From the NCBI GenBank assembly GCA_016617855.1, contig JAECUM010012836.1:1-64000 (forward strand): a stretch of DNA of 64,000 bases, written 5' to 3'. Below are positions 29,337 through 43,800 of this stretch, one piece after another. Source of the stretch: Megalonaias nervosa (Eukaryota > Mollusca > Bivalvia > Unionida > Unionidae). How positions within the stretch are numbered: position 1 is the first letter of the stretch; every line of letters begins with the position of its first letter. Both the position numbers and the translations under genes were made by a program. The notes under the pieces are model-generated. The model did no database searches. It saw only the letters and a list, made by a program, of their open reading frames with translations, and had not been told where the DNA came from.

Positions 29337-32300
29337 CATGTATATATATGTAACTAAAATTTGACCAGCTTCATCAAGTTTCACTAACATTTTTGCAGGG
29401 TATTAATTATTGTATTATTGTCCATTTTGGTTAGTTTTATTGAGTACTTAGTAATGAGAAGAGATTGTCCACATTCACCTCTAGGGAATGCAGAAAACTT
29501 TATGTGGTAGTTTTAAATAATTGACACAAATTATGGTGATTTTCAGTTTGGTTTGAATATTCATGTTCCCATAGTCCTGCCCCATGGCTTAAAATGGGAG
29601 TGACCAAAGTGTTGAATAGTTTAAAAGATTAAAAGACAGATAGAGCTCCAAGTTTAAATATAACTCAGTTAAAATTTTTCTTGCTTGTAAAGCCAGTTAT
29701 TCCATTGCCTAAGTTCAGATGAGTTTTGGAGAATAAAGAATCCCCTGAATATACACTGTATATCTGTACATGCTGATACAGTTGAGAGTTAAGAGAAGCC
29801 CATTATATTTCTGTATATATTAATACAGTTTGAAGTCTTCAAACCTCAAAAGTACTGCTGCTCATTGTTTCTTAAAATAAATAAGCCTTTAATTTGTAAA
29901 ATTTTCATACACTGCTTTTAGCTCTATTGAACTCAACCCAGTTATTGCCATATTAGAGCTGTTAGTCTGTTCAACTCAACCCAGTTATTGCCATAGAGCT
30001 GTTAGGTCTGTTCAATGTAACCCAGTTATTGCCATATTAGAGCTGTTAGGTCTGTTCAACTTAACCCAGTTATTACCATATTAGAGCTGCTCGGTCTGTT
30101 TAACTTAACCCAGTTATTACCTTATTAGAACTGTTAGGTCTGTTCAGCTCAGCTCAGTTATTGCCATATTAGAGCTGTTAGGTCTCTTCAACTCAACCCA
30201 GTTATTGCCATATTAAGCTGTTAGGTCTGTTCAACTCAACCCAGTTATTACCATATTAAGCTGTTAGGTCTGTTCAGCTCAACCCAGTTATTGCAATATT
30301 AGAGCTGTTAGGTGTGTTGAACTCAACCCAGTTATTGCCATATTAGAGCTGTTAGGTCTGTTCAACTCAACCCAGTTATTGCCATGCTAATATTACAAGC
30401 ATGCCTAAATGAGCTCACTGATTTTTCTGTTGGAAGTTATTGGGTACATTGTTGTACAAAATTAGAAACATAATGCAAAGAATCAGCAATTGTTATCCAC
30501 AAATCTTTTCAAATTCATAATATTATATAATAAATAATAAATAAAATAAAATAAAGCAAGTATTATTTGTTGTAAATGACAACAATTTATAACAAGACAA
30601 GATAGCCATGCCAGATGATGCATTCTATCATTGATCAGTTGAGAAGAGTGAATCTTGGATGGATTTTATATCATCTGAATGAGAATGAATTTACCAATTA
30701 TAAAACTCAAAGTTCTTGTGCATACATATTTTTTAAAATTTAATATCCATTGTAAATAATATAGTTTGCAATATTTAGTAAATACAAAACTCTGAAAGCA
30801 ATCTACGAAATGTAAACTCATCAAAATGTTTACAGCCCTAGTTGGTAGCTCATCTGACATGTATAATCCAGGGTTCATGGGTTTGATTCCCTGATTATGG
30901 AATACCATGTAAGCTGCTGGAAAAAGCACTTAGCTCACATTTCCAAGGCATGATATAGCCATATGTATGTTAACATGCAGTTTAAAGCTAAACAAACAAC
31001 AAGAGCTTTGCTGTTGCACTATAGAATTAATAATACATAGTACAATGAATGATCTGCTGTACATTATGTTCACAGTTTGGTGTGCATTATACATGGATAA
31101 ATAGAGTAATTTATTTCATGATGAGTTGTCAATTTACGCATCTCTTCTTAAGGATGAGATTTGAGCAGATTTGCCAGGGAGGGGTGAAAGTTCCAGGGCT
31201 CACTGTAATGAGGGATGTAGCAATTGCAAAGTCTGAGTTTGTACCAGGTCAGCAGGCCATTACAAAGATCCAGGACTTTCAGAGGGATGATGAACTGTTT
31301 GATTATTGTGCACTGCCTGAGGTTCGTGTAATACCATATTGACCTCTCTCAGTTATCACAAATTGTTTTGTGGCTAAAAACTCTACATACATTGCACCAG
31401 CTTATAGATACAGAAATATCCTCACTAGTGACCCAGTGCTCCTCCTTTTACCTTTTCTCCAAAATATAATCATATAATGTTAGTGAGCATTAATGTTGGC
31501 TAATTTAGTGAGGCAGATAATTTGCAAACATGCATTAAGATGCCTAGTACTGTATATAATATGTTGCTATCTGTTTATTTGGTAAATTTTTATGTCTGCA
31601 GATATGTCAGATTTAATGCATTTGTAAAAATTGAATAACTTGAAAATAGTATGATCTGCAGTATCACTTGATGACCTCATTACAACTTCTAGCATCTAAT
31701 TATACCTCAGTCTTTAAAGCTTGTTACTTTGGTAAATAAAAATGTTTGGAACATGGTGGTACCTTCTGTCTTTCTGACAGTCTATCACCACATCTTCTAA
31801 ACTACTAGATGGAAATTCACAAAACCTTCGCAGCTAAGTTATCTTTGTGGTAGCCATCTGTTAGTGGAGCATAATATTTGTTTCCTGCCACTGGGGTTCA
31901 GGGGTGGGAGGGGGGTCAACGGTCAAATGTACAAAAATTTCAGTTAAAGAGTTCAAAATATGTTCTGATCAACTTTGCATAAGCTGTCATAGCAGGAAGA
32001 TGTCTTTATATGTGACAAACTTTGCTTTATGCCCCCTGGATTGATATCAGGGGTTTGAGATTTTTAATATAGTAATGACAGACTATTCCTGTTTTAGTTG
32101 TGGCATAAATGGTAACAAACACACCCAAAATAAATAACTTCCTAGAGTGCTGAGTGTCATGAGCAAATTGTCTTAAAGCTTTCTGTACTCTGAGAGAAAG
32201 ATACTCCTTCTCATTACTCCAGGTTAACGTCTGGATTATAATAATATCTGATAGTACTGTATTTTATGTAATTTTTCGTAGACGAAAAAATAATTATTAA

Positions 32301-32524
32301 TTTCAGTGTACGAAAAATTATATGTAAAATAAATAATTATCATTTGGTGGTACTGACCATGTACGAAAAATAAAGGGATCATACCAAAACAAGTTCTACA
32401 GTACACACGCTACTCGACAACCTAACGGTACAAATGTACAAAGTAAACATATATTTTCTGTCTCGTTCTCTTCTCAATTCAAGAATCTAATTACAATAAA
32501 TCAAAAGTACTGTTGTTATTAGTG

Positions 32525-32564
<40 letters not shown>

Positions 32565-34787
32565 ATGGCTCAGTGTGCAAGCTTGTCTGCATTTAGAACA
32601 TATGCAGCTGTTATGTTGTGTAATATAGGCAAAATGATCAAGATGGTTTGAACATGTATGGGTATTATTTATTGTAATATTGTAATATGGGTATTATTTA
32701 TTGGTAAATTGAACGCAACGCAACGACCCCACATCGTCAAGAAATTAAGTGCAAGTTGTATTTTTACTGCAACAATAATCTCATTATCAAATTGCAATAA
32801 AAAATAAAGAACTTGAAATCAACGTTTAAGTTAATGTGCGTGAGTGCACACTCGCACACGTGTGTGTGTGCACGCGCGCCAGAGAGATCAATCAAACAAA
32901 ATTTTTTCAGAGTACAAAACCGTATTTATTCAGCGTAGTTGTGATTTGTAGCTTTTGCAAAGAGAAAAAAAGACTATTTTCAGTTACCTGATGAGTGGGA
33001 TAATCCTCATGTATTACGAGCCTACTATATTCCATTAGGAATAAACACCGCTAAATCAACAGTTCATTCTTGTTTTAATTAAAATGTACATTGTCACAAC
33101 AACCACATGGCTATGCAGTTATTTACACGGTAATTAAACATTCTTAGGGCTTTGGTTATTCCAGTTGAAACCAGATTGAGGGCAAGAATCGACTGAAGAG
33201 GTCAAATGAGCGAGGCTGCCAGTAGGGAAATGAGGCTCTCTTTAAGGAAATGAAAGTCTGTCAATGTGCTATTGAATCCGTTGTCCATATAGCAGATGTT
33301 ATAAGGACAAGCGATCATATGCATTACTTGTTATTCGAACTCGCCAATAAAGATAATAGTAGGGTATATCATAGAATAGATTTGCAATAAAATGTTAATT
33401 ATATCCAAGTCAAAACAGAACAAGCACTTAAAAGATAGTATATATATATATATGAATCAATTTAACGGAGTACGTGACTTTAAAATTTACGATGGAAAAT
33501 GACAAGGTTTTTATATTTTATGTTTGTATGACTAATGAAACAATAAGACTAGTTGACCAATGGTCTGTGGTATTCACTTTAGCATGTACTGAGATGTAAT
33601 TTTTGTTGGATAAGACAACATCAAAGGGCTTCCGAACTCGTTTTAAAATGCACGTGGTGTTTTGTTACTGTGACGGACTTAATAAGGAGAACTAATTAAT
33701 GATAATATTTAAAGGTATGGTCTGTGAAGTCCTTTGTTCATTTGTTAATAAACACCAGTAGATATTGTAATGACAATAAGAGTTTATGCACATGGGCGCC
33801 CGCAGGATCTTTTACAAAAATGGGGGGGGGTTAGTCAGTCACAGCTGGGAGAGTTAGTATAGTAGGCAGTCTGAAACTAAAGCTAATATTTACTAAGCGT
33901 TTTGAACAGAATCTTGTGACATATTTTCAGCTTCATTTGCATGATTAAATATATATATTGCAGTATGATATCCAGGGGGGTCACGTGACCCCCCCCCTTG
34001 ACCTATGCTGCGGGCACCCATGCTTATGCATCAATCATTATATTTTCTCACCAACAATTAATCATTAATTTTTGTAAAAACAAAATGGGAATACGGTATT
34101 TACGATCTTTTTTGCAACGTAAATCTTCTTAGTGGAAATTTTATGTCCGATAATTTAATGAATTTTTCAAATAATACAAAATGATATGTACAAAAAATTA
34201 TGATACATTTAAATAATTATTATTTTGATAACTAGATTGTGTACGAAAAATTAAAGGGTGCGTAAAAATACATGAAATACGGTATGTACCATAAATCCAT
34301 AGGAGAAGGCACAACTGTTTGGCCAATGTGGAAAACTAACAGCTGACACATAGGTGGAATACTTTATTACTGTCTCATATTGATGTTAGCAGGACATGCA
34401 GAAATTTTGGTACAGCAGTTTCAGTTGGCTAATAACATGTAAATCACAGACTGGTGCAGGATTAAATTGTTTCATGTGTATTTTTGTACATGCTAATTGG
34501 GTTTCTATGATGGCATGTTTATTTATGCATCCATGTGATATCAACCTGTATTGCATTCCGAAATGTTTAAGACAGTTTCTTATGGTATGGTTCTTGTGGG
34601 ATTAAAATCACAGGATCTGATCAAGGGAATTTGGCAATAACTATAATTGTGAGGCATCATGCAGGTAAGATTTCAGGGGGTGTAGCTAGAGTCGAATTTT
34701 TGGCAAAAGAGACTACTCCACAAAGACAAGATAGGGAATAGGGAGAAGTGAGAGCTGAACAAGAAGTGGTAGCAATGGAAGAAACTC

Positions 34788-34840
<53 letters not shown>

Positions 34841-37800
34841 CTCTTATTTTAAATTTGTCCTTTATTTCTGATAATAAATATTTGCACTTAACATTGCGTT
34901 TAAGCAATACTTTATATTTAAGTAGAAAATTCGCTGTGTTGTATGCATATTATAAACACGTTTTGTTAGTGTATGAATGTATCATATTCATATACAGTAT
35001 ATTCATACTTGAAAGTGTATATGTTTGGATAGAGAGATATATGCATTGATGGCTAGATAGAAGATGGATGAACAAAAAAAAAAAAATATTTAAATCAGCA
35101 TCATAATATTATTACACTCAAATTTAATCAATAAATAATTCATAGACGGTTTGAAATGTTTAAAGTTTTATGACTCACATATATCTTAAAAGTGTTAAGA
35201 CAACTTGCATGTTGTCATGGATCTTGTAAGTGTTGGAACACATGTACACTGTCATGGCATCACTTTACATTTTATATGTCTTTTTTACCTTTTTTCTTCT
35301 TCCCACTTTCCAAAAGCTTTGGTAGAATCCAACTCATTCATAATCAGCCCATCCTCAGGATACATTACTGTAACTTCTTGGAAGGGTCAAGGGAGCATCT
35401 CAAAAGCTATAAACAACTGTCACTCAGTGAACATCTAGAAAATCGTAGGGTTAAGTCATTTTGCTTTCCTTATATTAAAAAAAGGTGAAGTTTTCATTTT
35501 TTCATCAATTTAGTGGCCCCTTTGGATTTAAGATATTAATATTCGCTCGATAGATGTGTATGGAAAGAAATTTGCGATAGTAATAACCTGTTCCTGCTGG
35601 GCATGCATATAAGTTTGAAATATTAAGCAGTGGACACTTGAGAATGAAAAGCTGGTCACTGTCTTCTCTGGACAGCACTAAGTACTATGAAAGAAAAATG
35701 CCATGCCTCAACAATTACAAGAATATTCCATCCATAAATATATTAGCTGAACAACTTCTTGTCCCCGTCAGTATCACCTATCATTTTTGGGAAACGTTTT
35801 TTAATTATACCATGCAGTTAATTAAACATAGCAGAGCCTTCAGGCTATTAGGGAGAATTAATGATTGTTAACTGTTAAGAATATATTCATAGCAAGAGAA
35901 CCAAAAAGTTAAATACTTATTTAGATAAGGATATGAAATGATTCTTGGTAATCATATTGATTACTTCACATCAGGTACATTTATGATTTAAGGAATTTGT
36001 TTGATTCTTAACAGTTGTATCAAATTTGTATTTCAGATTCTTGACTATATTGAGGCATTCTGTGGAAAAAACATCATTGCATGTCATACCATGTTGATTA
36101 ACAAACCCCCTGATCCAGGTATCAGAAAGTTTTTTCTTTATATCTTTGTTGCTTTATTCTTAACATTCCAGAAAGATTTATTTACTGCCTCCCAGGCATC
36201 CCTATATTTCATATAAATCCCAATAAAACCCCCACAATAGCTTTGGTTGAGGCACATAGTGTTACCCTTGCCTTTTGGTCCAGCTGTCACTACTAAGTTA
36301 GGTTTTGTACTGCATAAGTGGCCTAAGTAGTTAGAGCTTCCACCTTGGATTTGGGAGGTTATGGGCTTGAACCACGGCCAAGTTATATCAAAAACTTATG
36401 ACAATTGTACCCGTAGCTGCTTCACTTGGTGCTTAGCATTAAGCGGTTAATATTAGGACTGGTTGGCCTGTTCTCAGGATAATTTGACTGAATGAAAATG
36501 ATGTTACATGTCTTTGGCCTGATGCCCCAGTGCTAGACACCACTATAAACTGCCACACTGCAGATATTGTAGCGATATGACTAAAAAATTGTTAAAGCTA
36601 CATTAAAATCCAAATTACACACACACACACACACACTGTTAGGTTTTGCATTTATATCCATTTTTCAACAGTGTGGTGGAACATCTATCTTTCATTAACA
36701 GATTTCTTCTTTGAATATGTTACCCAGTCATAATACCTTTGGAGAACTACTACTACCTTGCAAATCCAGCCCTCCCAGACTAAAATGTTTCTCCCTTGAA
36801 TGTGTTTCAAAATCACATACATTAGAAATATTAGCCTGCTACCCCGCGTATCCAGCCTTACTAAAAGACAAAAATCATCTTTTCCAGTCTATCTCATATA
36901 GACAGAGGGCAATAACCCCTGCCCATTACCTCCCCTTGCCACTGCCAGCTGTCGCTAGTTTTTAACTTTGCAGCTATACTGGTAACATCTTACAGTTTAA
37001 CCTCTGACAATCCAAGCCATTTTTGTGTTCTGATTGAACCTTCCAACATTCCGTTTGGATCTGTTGTGTGGGATAATCATTTTGCTGTAGGTCATATACA
37101 TTATTTTTACAATTTCTGCCAAATTTGAGTGATTTTCTCACCTTGAAGGCTATATTATACTATACTATCATTGATCTCATGGAAGGTCATAACAACTTAG
37201 CGTGACTTTGACTATTTTTGCTTATTCCATTCGTAACAGAGATAAAACTGCTGAGTTTTAATATGCTGTATTGCTAATTTATGCTAGGTTTCTTCATATT
37301 TGGTGTTATTTTGATAGAATTGTTAACTAGGCATTATGCATTAGTTTATAGCATGGCTATAGGCTTCCAACATGACACTTTTTCACTTTTCTGTTAGTAA
37401 CGAGGGTGATTTAGTGAGCTGGTAATATACCGCATTACTAATCTATGGATTATATTTCTTTTCTTGTGTCATTTTAGTGGGAATATCATCCAGTCCTTAA
37501 AGTGCAAAAAGTTTAAAGCATGGGAGGATAACCGAGATTCTTGTATTGTATGTACAAAATGTACATCGTTGAAGCCATGCAGCATATGTAACACATGGTT
37601 GGAAGAAATTTGGGCCTTAGTGCTCCAAAAGGCAGCTAAAGGGAAGGAATGACAGAATAAATCAAGGAATGAAAGCATTGATGTCCGCAGCATTCATCCC
37701 AAATCAACCTCCACCGTGAGTCTTGTTGGGGACGCTTGGCCCCTCCTCCCCCCCCCCAAAAGTTCATCAGGTGCATTCATTGGCCACAGTCACATCAGCA

Positions 37801-40800
37801 GCAGTGGAGGAGGAGGATGTGGAAACAGTTCAGTTGTCTTTCAAACAGATACGTTGTCTGGTACAGGAGATGATGACTGAACTCCTGCAATCAGGGCAAA
37901 TTTTACCCTTTCTTCATCACTTGCTCCCACACCTTTTTCTGACTCATTGGGGGAGTATGCCCCCAATTTTAGGCAGCCCCAGTGGTCATAAATCCCCCTG
38001 CATGTCCAAGCATGGCCTTTGGGCCTGTAAGTCAAGGTGCATGGGGTTCGTACCAAGATCAATTGAATCCAATTCATAATACTGCCATATTGTTACTGGC
38101 CTTCCAGCCATCACCAGCCTTCCAGCTCTCCAAGCATGGGGACCTATTCGCTGAAATGGTCCAGCTATATGGATTGTATGGAGATCTTAGTGACAGATCC
38201 ATCCATCTAGCCACACCGTTGGCAACTTACCCTTATTATACTGGCAATTTTGGTGAGAAATCTGTCCGTCCAACCAGACCTTTGGAACCTCCCAGTGCCC
38301 AGTGACATTCTCTTCTTGCTGGTATAATACTCACTTCAGTGCCTTTAGTTTGGATCTCCTGGCCCTTGACAAGAATTTAGCAGCCATCCACATGTCAGCT
38401 CCGTTGTATTATAAAGTGGATAGCAATGTGTTCCATGCCATGACATCCAGGCAAGTTCAGAACATCACAATGTCCTCAATGTTAGATTTGGCCTCATTGG
38501 CAATCTTCTAACTTGGGGAAAAATCCAACAGTAGTCGCGCTTGGGAGGTGTTGGTCAGGATTTGCTAGGGTTCTTAACTGAGCAGTTCACCATGCCATGG
38601 CCAATACCCTGATAGCTTCTGCCAACTTTGACCCAATACAATGGGATGCATGTCTGTGGTCCACGTCACTCAAACCTCATCATACCCTAGCTTTACGGAC
38701 AACTCTGTTTGGGTCGCCATTACTTTTTAGGGAAAGAGTAGAATAAGTTCAGAGGCAGGCAGCTCAGGAACTGCCCCTCCAACTCGCTGCTGAACTTACA
38801 CAGGCATGATGAACTACTCGGCTCGCACAGTGTGAAGGGATTCAACCAGGCTTTATAACCAAAAATAGGTTACTGTCCATTGGTAATCAAAGAATTGTCA
38901 TTTGCTCGATCGCTTCCATAGACAGGATGATAGCAGCAGCCATGCAAGATACTGTTTGCGCACTCAAGCACTACTTGAAATGTATTGAGACAAGTCATGG
39001 CACACACAAACACCTCTTCCTTCCAGTGAAAGCCAGGAAACAGGACATCACTGCTCAAGCAGCCCTTGCTTCATGGATGAAATGGTTTATAAATTCTGCA
39101 TACTCTGAGATCTCACAAGATCAGAGTCACCTCATGAAGATTACCACTCATGCGATTCGAATCATCTCTGTGAGCCTCACATTCAAACATAACATTTTGA
39201 TCCGGGATATAATAGAAACTGTTGACTAGCATGCAGAGTCAACCTTCTCAAATTTTTACCTCAGAGATTTAGCTTCACAGAGGTAGACCCTGAATCTAGT
39301 GGGTCCCTTGGTGGCAACACAGATGGCCACCAGACCCACTCCACATGGTTCATCAGCCATGAAGCAGTTCAAGTTATTATGGTCAGTGACAGCTCTGACT
39401 CCTCCCTCACCATCACATCAAGATAAACCTTTCTTGGCTGAACCAGTAGGTCGTTTACCACATGTACCCAACACACAGTCACCATTATCACCTGCCTTTG
39501 AGTGAGATTGAGATAAAAACAGACCACCTCAGTTACTGTCTTGCACTTCAGATGTATGGAGGAGCTACCAGGATCAAATATCTCATACCTCATTCCAGCT
39601 TCTTGAATTGGACAATGTCATGCCAACTACAATGGCCCAGTTCCTCCATGACCGGACTCTGTCATATTGCTCTGATTGCAGTGGGTCAGTACCACAGCCA
39701 ATTGTCCATTGTTGGCCACCAGATGATTGATCTTTGACAAATTTGCTGATCCCATGTAATACAGGCAGTCTCATGGATCATCCTAACCAGCAAAGTACCT
39801 CAGTACCCAGGGGATGTTACTTCAATTTGTTCTCAAGCTTTTGCTAGTTGAAGGGAGCCTTTACTTAGCAACCATGTGGAAGTTACCATATCTCACCACC
39901 ACAATTGATTGTACATTGTAAGCCAAAGATGGTAGGCCTTTATTGACTATATTGGTGTGAAATCAAGATTAAAGCAAGGCCTACACAGATATTATCTCAC
40001 ACAGCAGTATAGACTGCTTTTGTGGATCAAATATCCCCTAATCTATCTCAGAACAAATAATGGTACAAGGTCTTACAATATTAAATTGCTCTGTTCCAGC
40101 AAAACCAGACTCTGCCATACATCTCAGATTGCAACAGGTCACTACCACAGTTGATCTTACCATTTAAGCCAAATAGACAGAAGGTCTTTGTGTAGTTTGC
40201 CTTCTTCATACCACAGGGTATTTTCATGGATCAGCCACAGGTCACTCAATGTCAATCCTAATCAGGACATTCTGCAAGCATAGTGGGCTGCCCCTTTAAA
40301 AAGTCTTCTCCAGTTTCATCTCAAATTGCACAGTAGGCATCAGCATTGCTGCTTTCACTTAGACCCAGTTAAGTATGCTCGCAAGCTCCACCATCTTTGC
40401 TAAAACTCACTGACAAGAGAAGTCTCTGCCTTCAGAGTGTCCATCAAGAAAATTTTCCACTCTCCTCCGCCTTCTCTGTCCACAGCTTAGTCCAAAATTT
40501 CCTGCATTTGTTGACAGGCTAATCTACAAAGACCAGCTGTGTTCAGCTAAAAAAACTGTTACAGCATTTGGGTCAAGTGGTTGATTTGGAGAACATTACA
40601 TACACATAGCAGCCATGGGAATGGTGAAGCCCTCATCAGTAAGCACCTCAGATGCCATTTTGCAAGGTGCTGTAAGGACCAGTTTTGTGTAGCACATGTC
40701 CTATAACACACATTACCATCATAAAGAATTTAACAAAGTTATGAAGGATACAGTGACCCATTTCTACACTATTGGACTCTGACATCTGAAGGCTGACTGC

Positions 40801-43800
40801 ATGAGGTCAATAATGAAGCAGATCCTGCCTATTATGTTGAATTGTGAGCTAGTTTATATTGATCAACATCCTGTATGCTGTGCCCTAGCACTCGTAAGGC
40901 TGAGTCTGTCCATAGTGCCGACCACTCCGGTGGCCTAGTGGTTAGAGCGTCTGCCATGGATGCAGGAGGTCGCAGGGTCAAACCCCCGCCAAGTCATATC
41001 AAAGACTTATACAAATGGTACTAGCAGCTGCCTCGCTTGGCACTCAGCATTAAGAGGTTAGTGCTAGGACTGGTAGGCCTGGTGCCGGGATAATGTGACT
41101 GGGTGGGACATGATACTACATGTCTGCAGCATGATTCTCCAGTGCTAGACATCAGACATCATAGTGATATGACTGAAAAATTGCTAAAGCTATGTTAAAA
41201 ATCCAAAATCACATGCACACACATACACACACACATCCATAGTGCCATGATGCACCCAGCTTGCTCCATGACCACTTGGCTGAAACAGTCCTGAAGAATC
41301 ATTGTTCTCAAGAATAAATGTGAAAAAAAGCACAGAGAAGGGGATCGTTCCACCCCAATTTATCTTCATGCCATCAGATAGAGATTGTTCACAGTTGATA
41401 CTGAACTCTAGCTTTCAAATGTTATTGAGTGGACTGCTTATGATAATCTAATGCCACATATTCCATCCCCACATCTTTACACAGACCCACACTTGGCAAA
41501 GAAATCCAGTAGGTGGAAACATACTGTATAATACCATGTCAGTTCCATGCTTCTCTGTGGCCAGTTAGTGCCTTTGTGCCCTGTTCCTATTACAGACCAA
41601 GGGCAACTGATACCTTAAATTCTTACAAAGAACTGCCTCTCACCCTTAGAGTCCATCTCCATCGGTGTTTATGCAGTAGTAATAATAATAATAATAATGA
41701 GGACTTTGTATAGCGCCTAATCTTTAGAAGCTCTAAGTGCTTTACAACATTTGACAACACTTAAAAAACATATATAATGATATGATTACAAAAATAAAAA
41801 CAAACACCATGAAATTAGAAAACAGAAAACATGCTGTAAATATTTAAGGTAAGGAAACATTATTAGGTCTTTAAGTCTGTTGCAGTTGAAATAGATGAGT
41901 TTTAAGAGCGCTCTTGAATGAGATCACTGTGCCTTTGTGTCTAAGTTCAGTGGGCAATTCGTTTCACGTTGCTGGGCCCTGGTATGCAAAAGGACGTTGT
42001 CCATATGATTTCATTTTCATAGTAGGAATAATGAGAATACGAGTGTCAGAAGAGGAGCATGAGTATCTTTCTGGTGTGTACACATGGGTGAGGTCGGATA
42101 GGTATGTGGACTGGAGCCCGTCAGTGAAACGTAGCACAGAGAACAAATTTTGTGTTTAATTCTGGATCGAATGGATAGCCAGTGTAGGGTACAGAGCAGG
42201 GGGAGGCGTGCTCTGATCGTGGTACTCTAAGGATGATCCGAGAAGTTGTGTTTTAAACTTTTTGAAGTTTCTGGAGTAGATATTGACATGAACCAGACAG
42301 AATTGAGTTACAATAGTCCAGTCTTGAAAGTACTAAGGAACACACAAGTGTTTTAGTGGCATCAACTGGAAGATGCTTGCACATGGAGTTGATGCGTCTC
42401 AGCTCAAGATATGCAGCCTTGCATATGTTCATGACTTGTTGGTGCAATGAGAGAGTACTGTCGAGAGTAACACCTAGGTTTTGTATTGACTGTGTGAATT
42501 TAATGTTGGTGTTGCTGATATTTATTGTCTGAGGTAAAGGATGTGAATGAGAAAGTCTTTGTGTTGTAATTAGAATGGCTTCAGTTTTATCATCATTCAT
42601 CTGCAGCTTGTTACATGTCATCCATGATTTCACATAGGTAATGCACCTTTCTACACCTTGGATGGTAGCTTCAACTTCAGTTGGGTGGCAAGATTTGTAT
42701 ATTTGGGTGTCATCAGCATACAGTTAGTGAGACAGTGGATGATGATCTATGACTCTTGAGAGTGGCTGAGTGTATAAAATGAAGAGAACAGGTCCAATGT
42801 AACAGTGAACATCACCGTCCTAGGTTGCCTATTTATAAGGCCATTACAATGGTACTGTTGTCCCAGTGGCAGACGAAGCTTTGCTCTGTGGAACAAACTG
42901 AATATGAAATCACTTGGCTTACAAGGGGGGGGGGGGTCCCTTGTAGGTACAACCCTTGAGTTGATAGTTTGTATGGCCGCAAGCAGAGGGGTCTGGGGTG
43001 TTCATCTCCTTCCATCATTCCATTCATCAATTTCTGGAAATTCTTTTCAGATGGTAGAGTATGAGTCCTTCATGGGACTCTTGGGGTTTTTTTGTAGATA
43101 AGTTGTTTTGTTGTTTGTTTGTTTTTTCAGAGAACTTATTTTGTAATATTATTTTCACAAGGATAAGCCAAAAATTATGATCAATAATTTCACCAACAAC
43201 TATTCATATACTCTGACTAAAAAAGTGTACAAATAATTGCAGACAATACATCATAATATACCATCTGTACTCGCTTATAAGATGAATCCAACTGCACACA
43301 GCACAAACCAGATCCATCATTGCATAATGCACCAGCAGATCTGGGTCTGTACAGTTTGTTAGGAGTAATCATTTGAATAAACAGCATAGACCCTAATCTG
43401 CAGGCACATTATGATATGGTAGATCAGGATCTTTGTTGTTTGTAATTTGACTCAACTTATAAACAAGTATATACGGTACCATAGTCTTTAGAGAGTTTGA
43501 ACAATGATCTTGTTCTCATCATTGCTAATATATAATGGCACACAGAAGATCTCAAATGGGTAATGATTTATATTGAATTTATGAAACAAGTTGAATATTG
43601 TCTAGTTTTTGTGAGCCTTGGTGAGTAAAAGCTGGGCATTATTCAATGTCTTTCAGAAATTTAATATTAAATCATTACCCATTTGAGATTCTGTTTATAA
43701 CAGTTTCTATTTTTATTAAAATAGATAGAAAGAAAAAGAAATAATTTTGTTCATTCTTACTCTCATTTTTCACCTGTCATCTTTTGCACATAAAAAATAG

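Larger units (their letters stand above)
32255..34284. mobile_element. Possible ~2-kb non-autonomous DNA transposon
   Basis: The left end TACTGTATTTTATGTAATTT and the reverse complement of the right end TACCGTATTTCATGTATTTT match at most positions. Both ends carry nearby GTACGAAAAAT(T)AAAGGG blocks. The inside has no coding, and holds a (GA)n array and a nested MITE. The edges fit a TA target, but this is only a visual call. Confidence 0.45.

Noticed and set aside
29921..30385. CRISPR-like array
   Set aside because: It is a plain tandem minisatellite with no unique spacers, in a eukaryotic intron.
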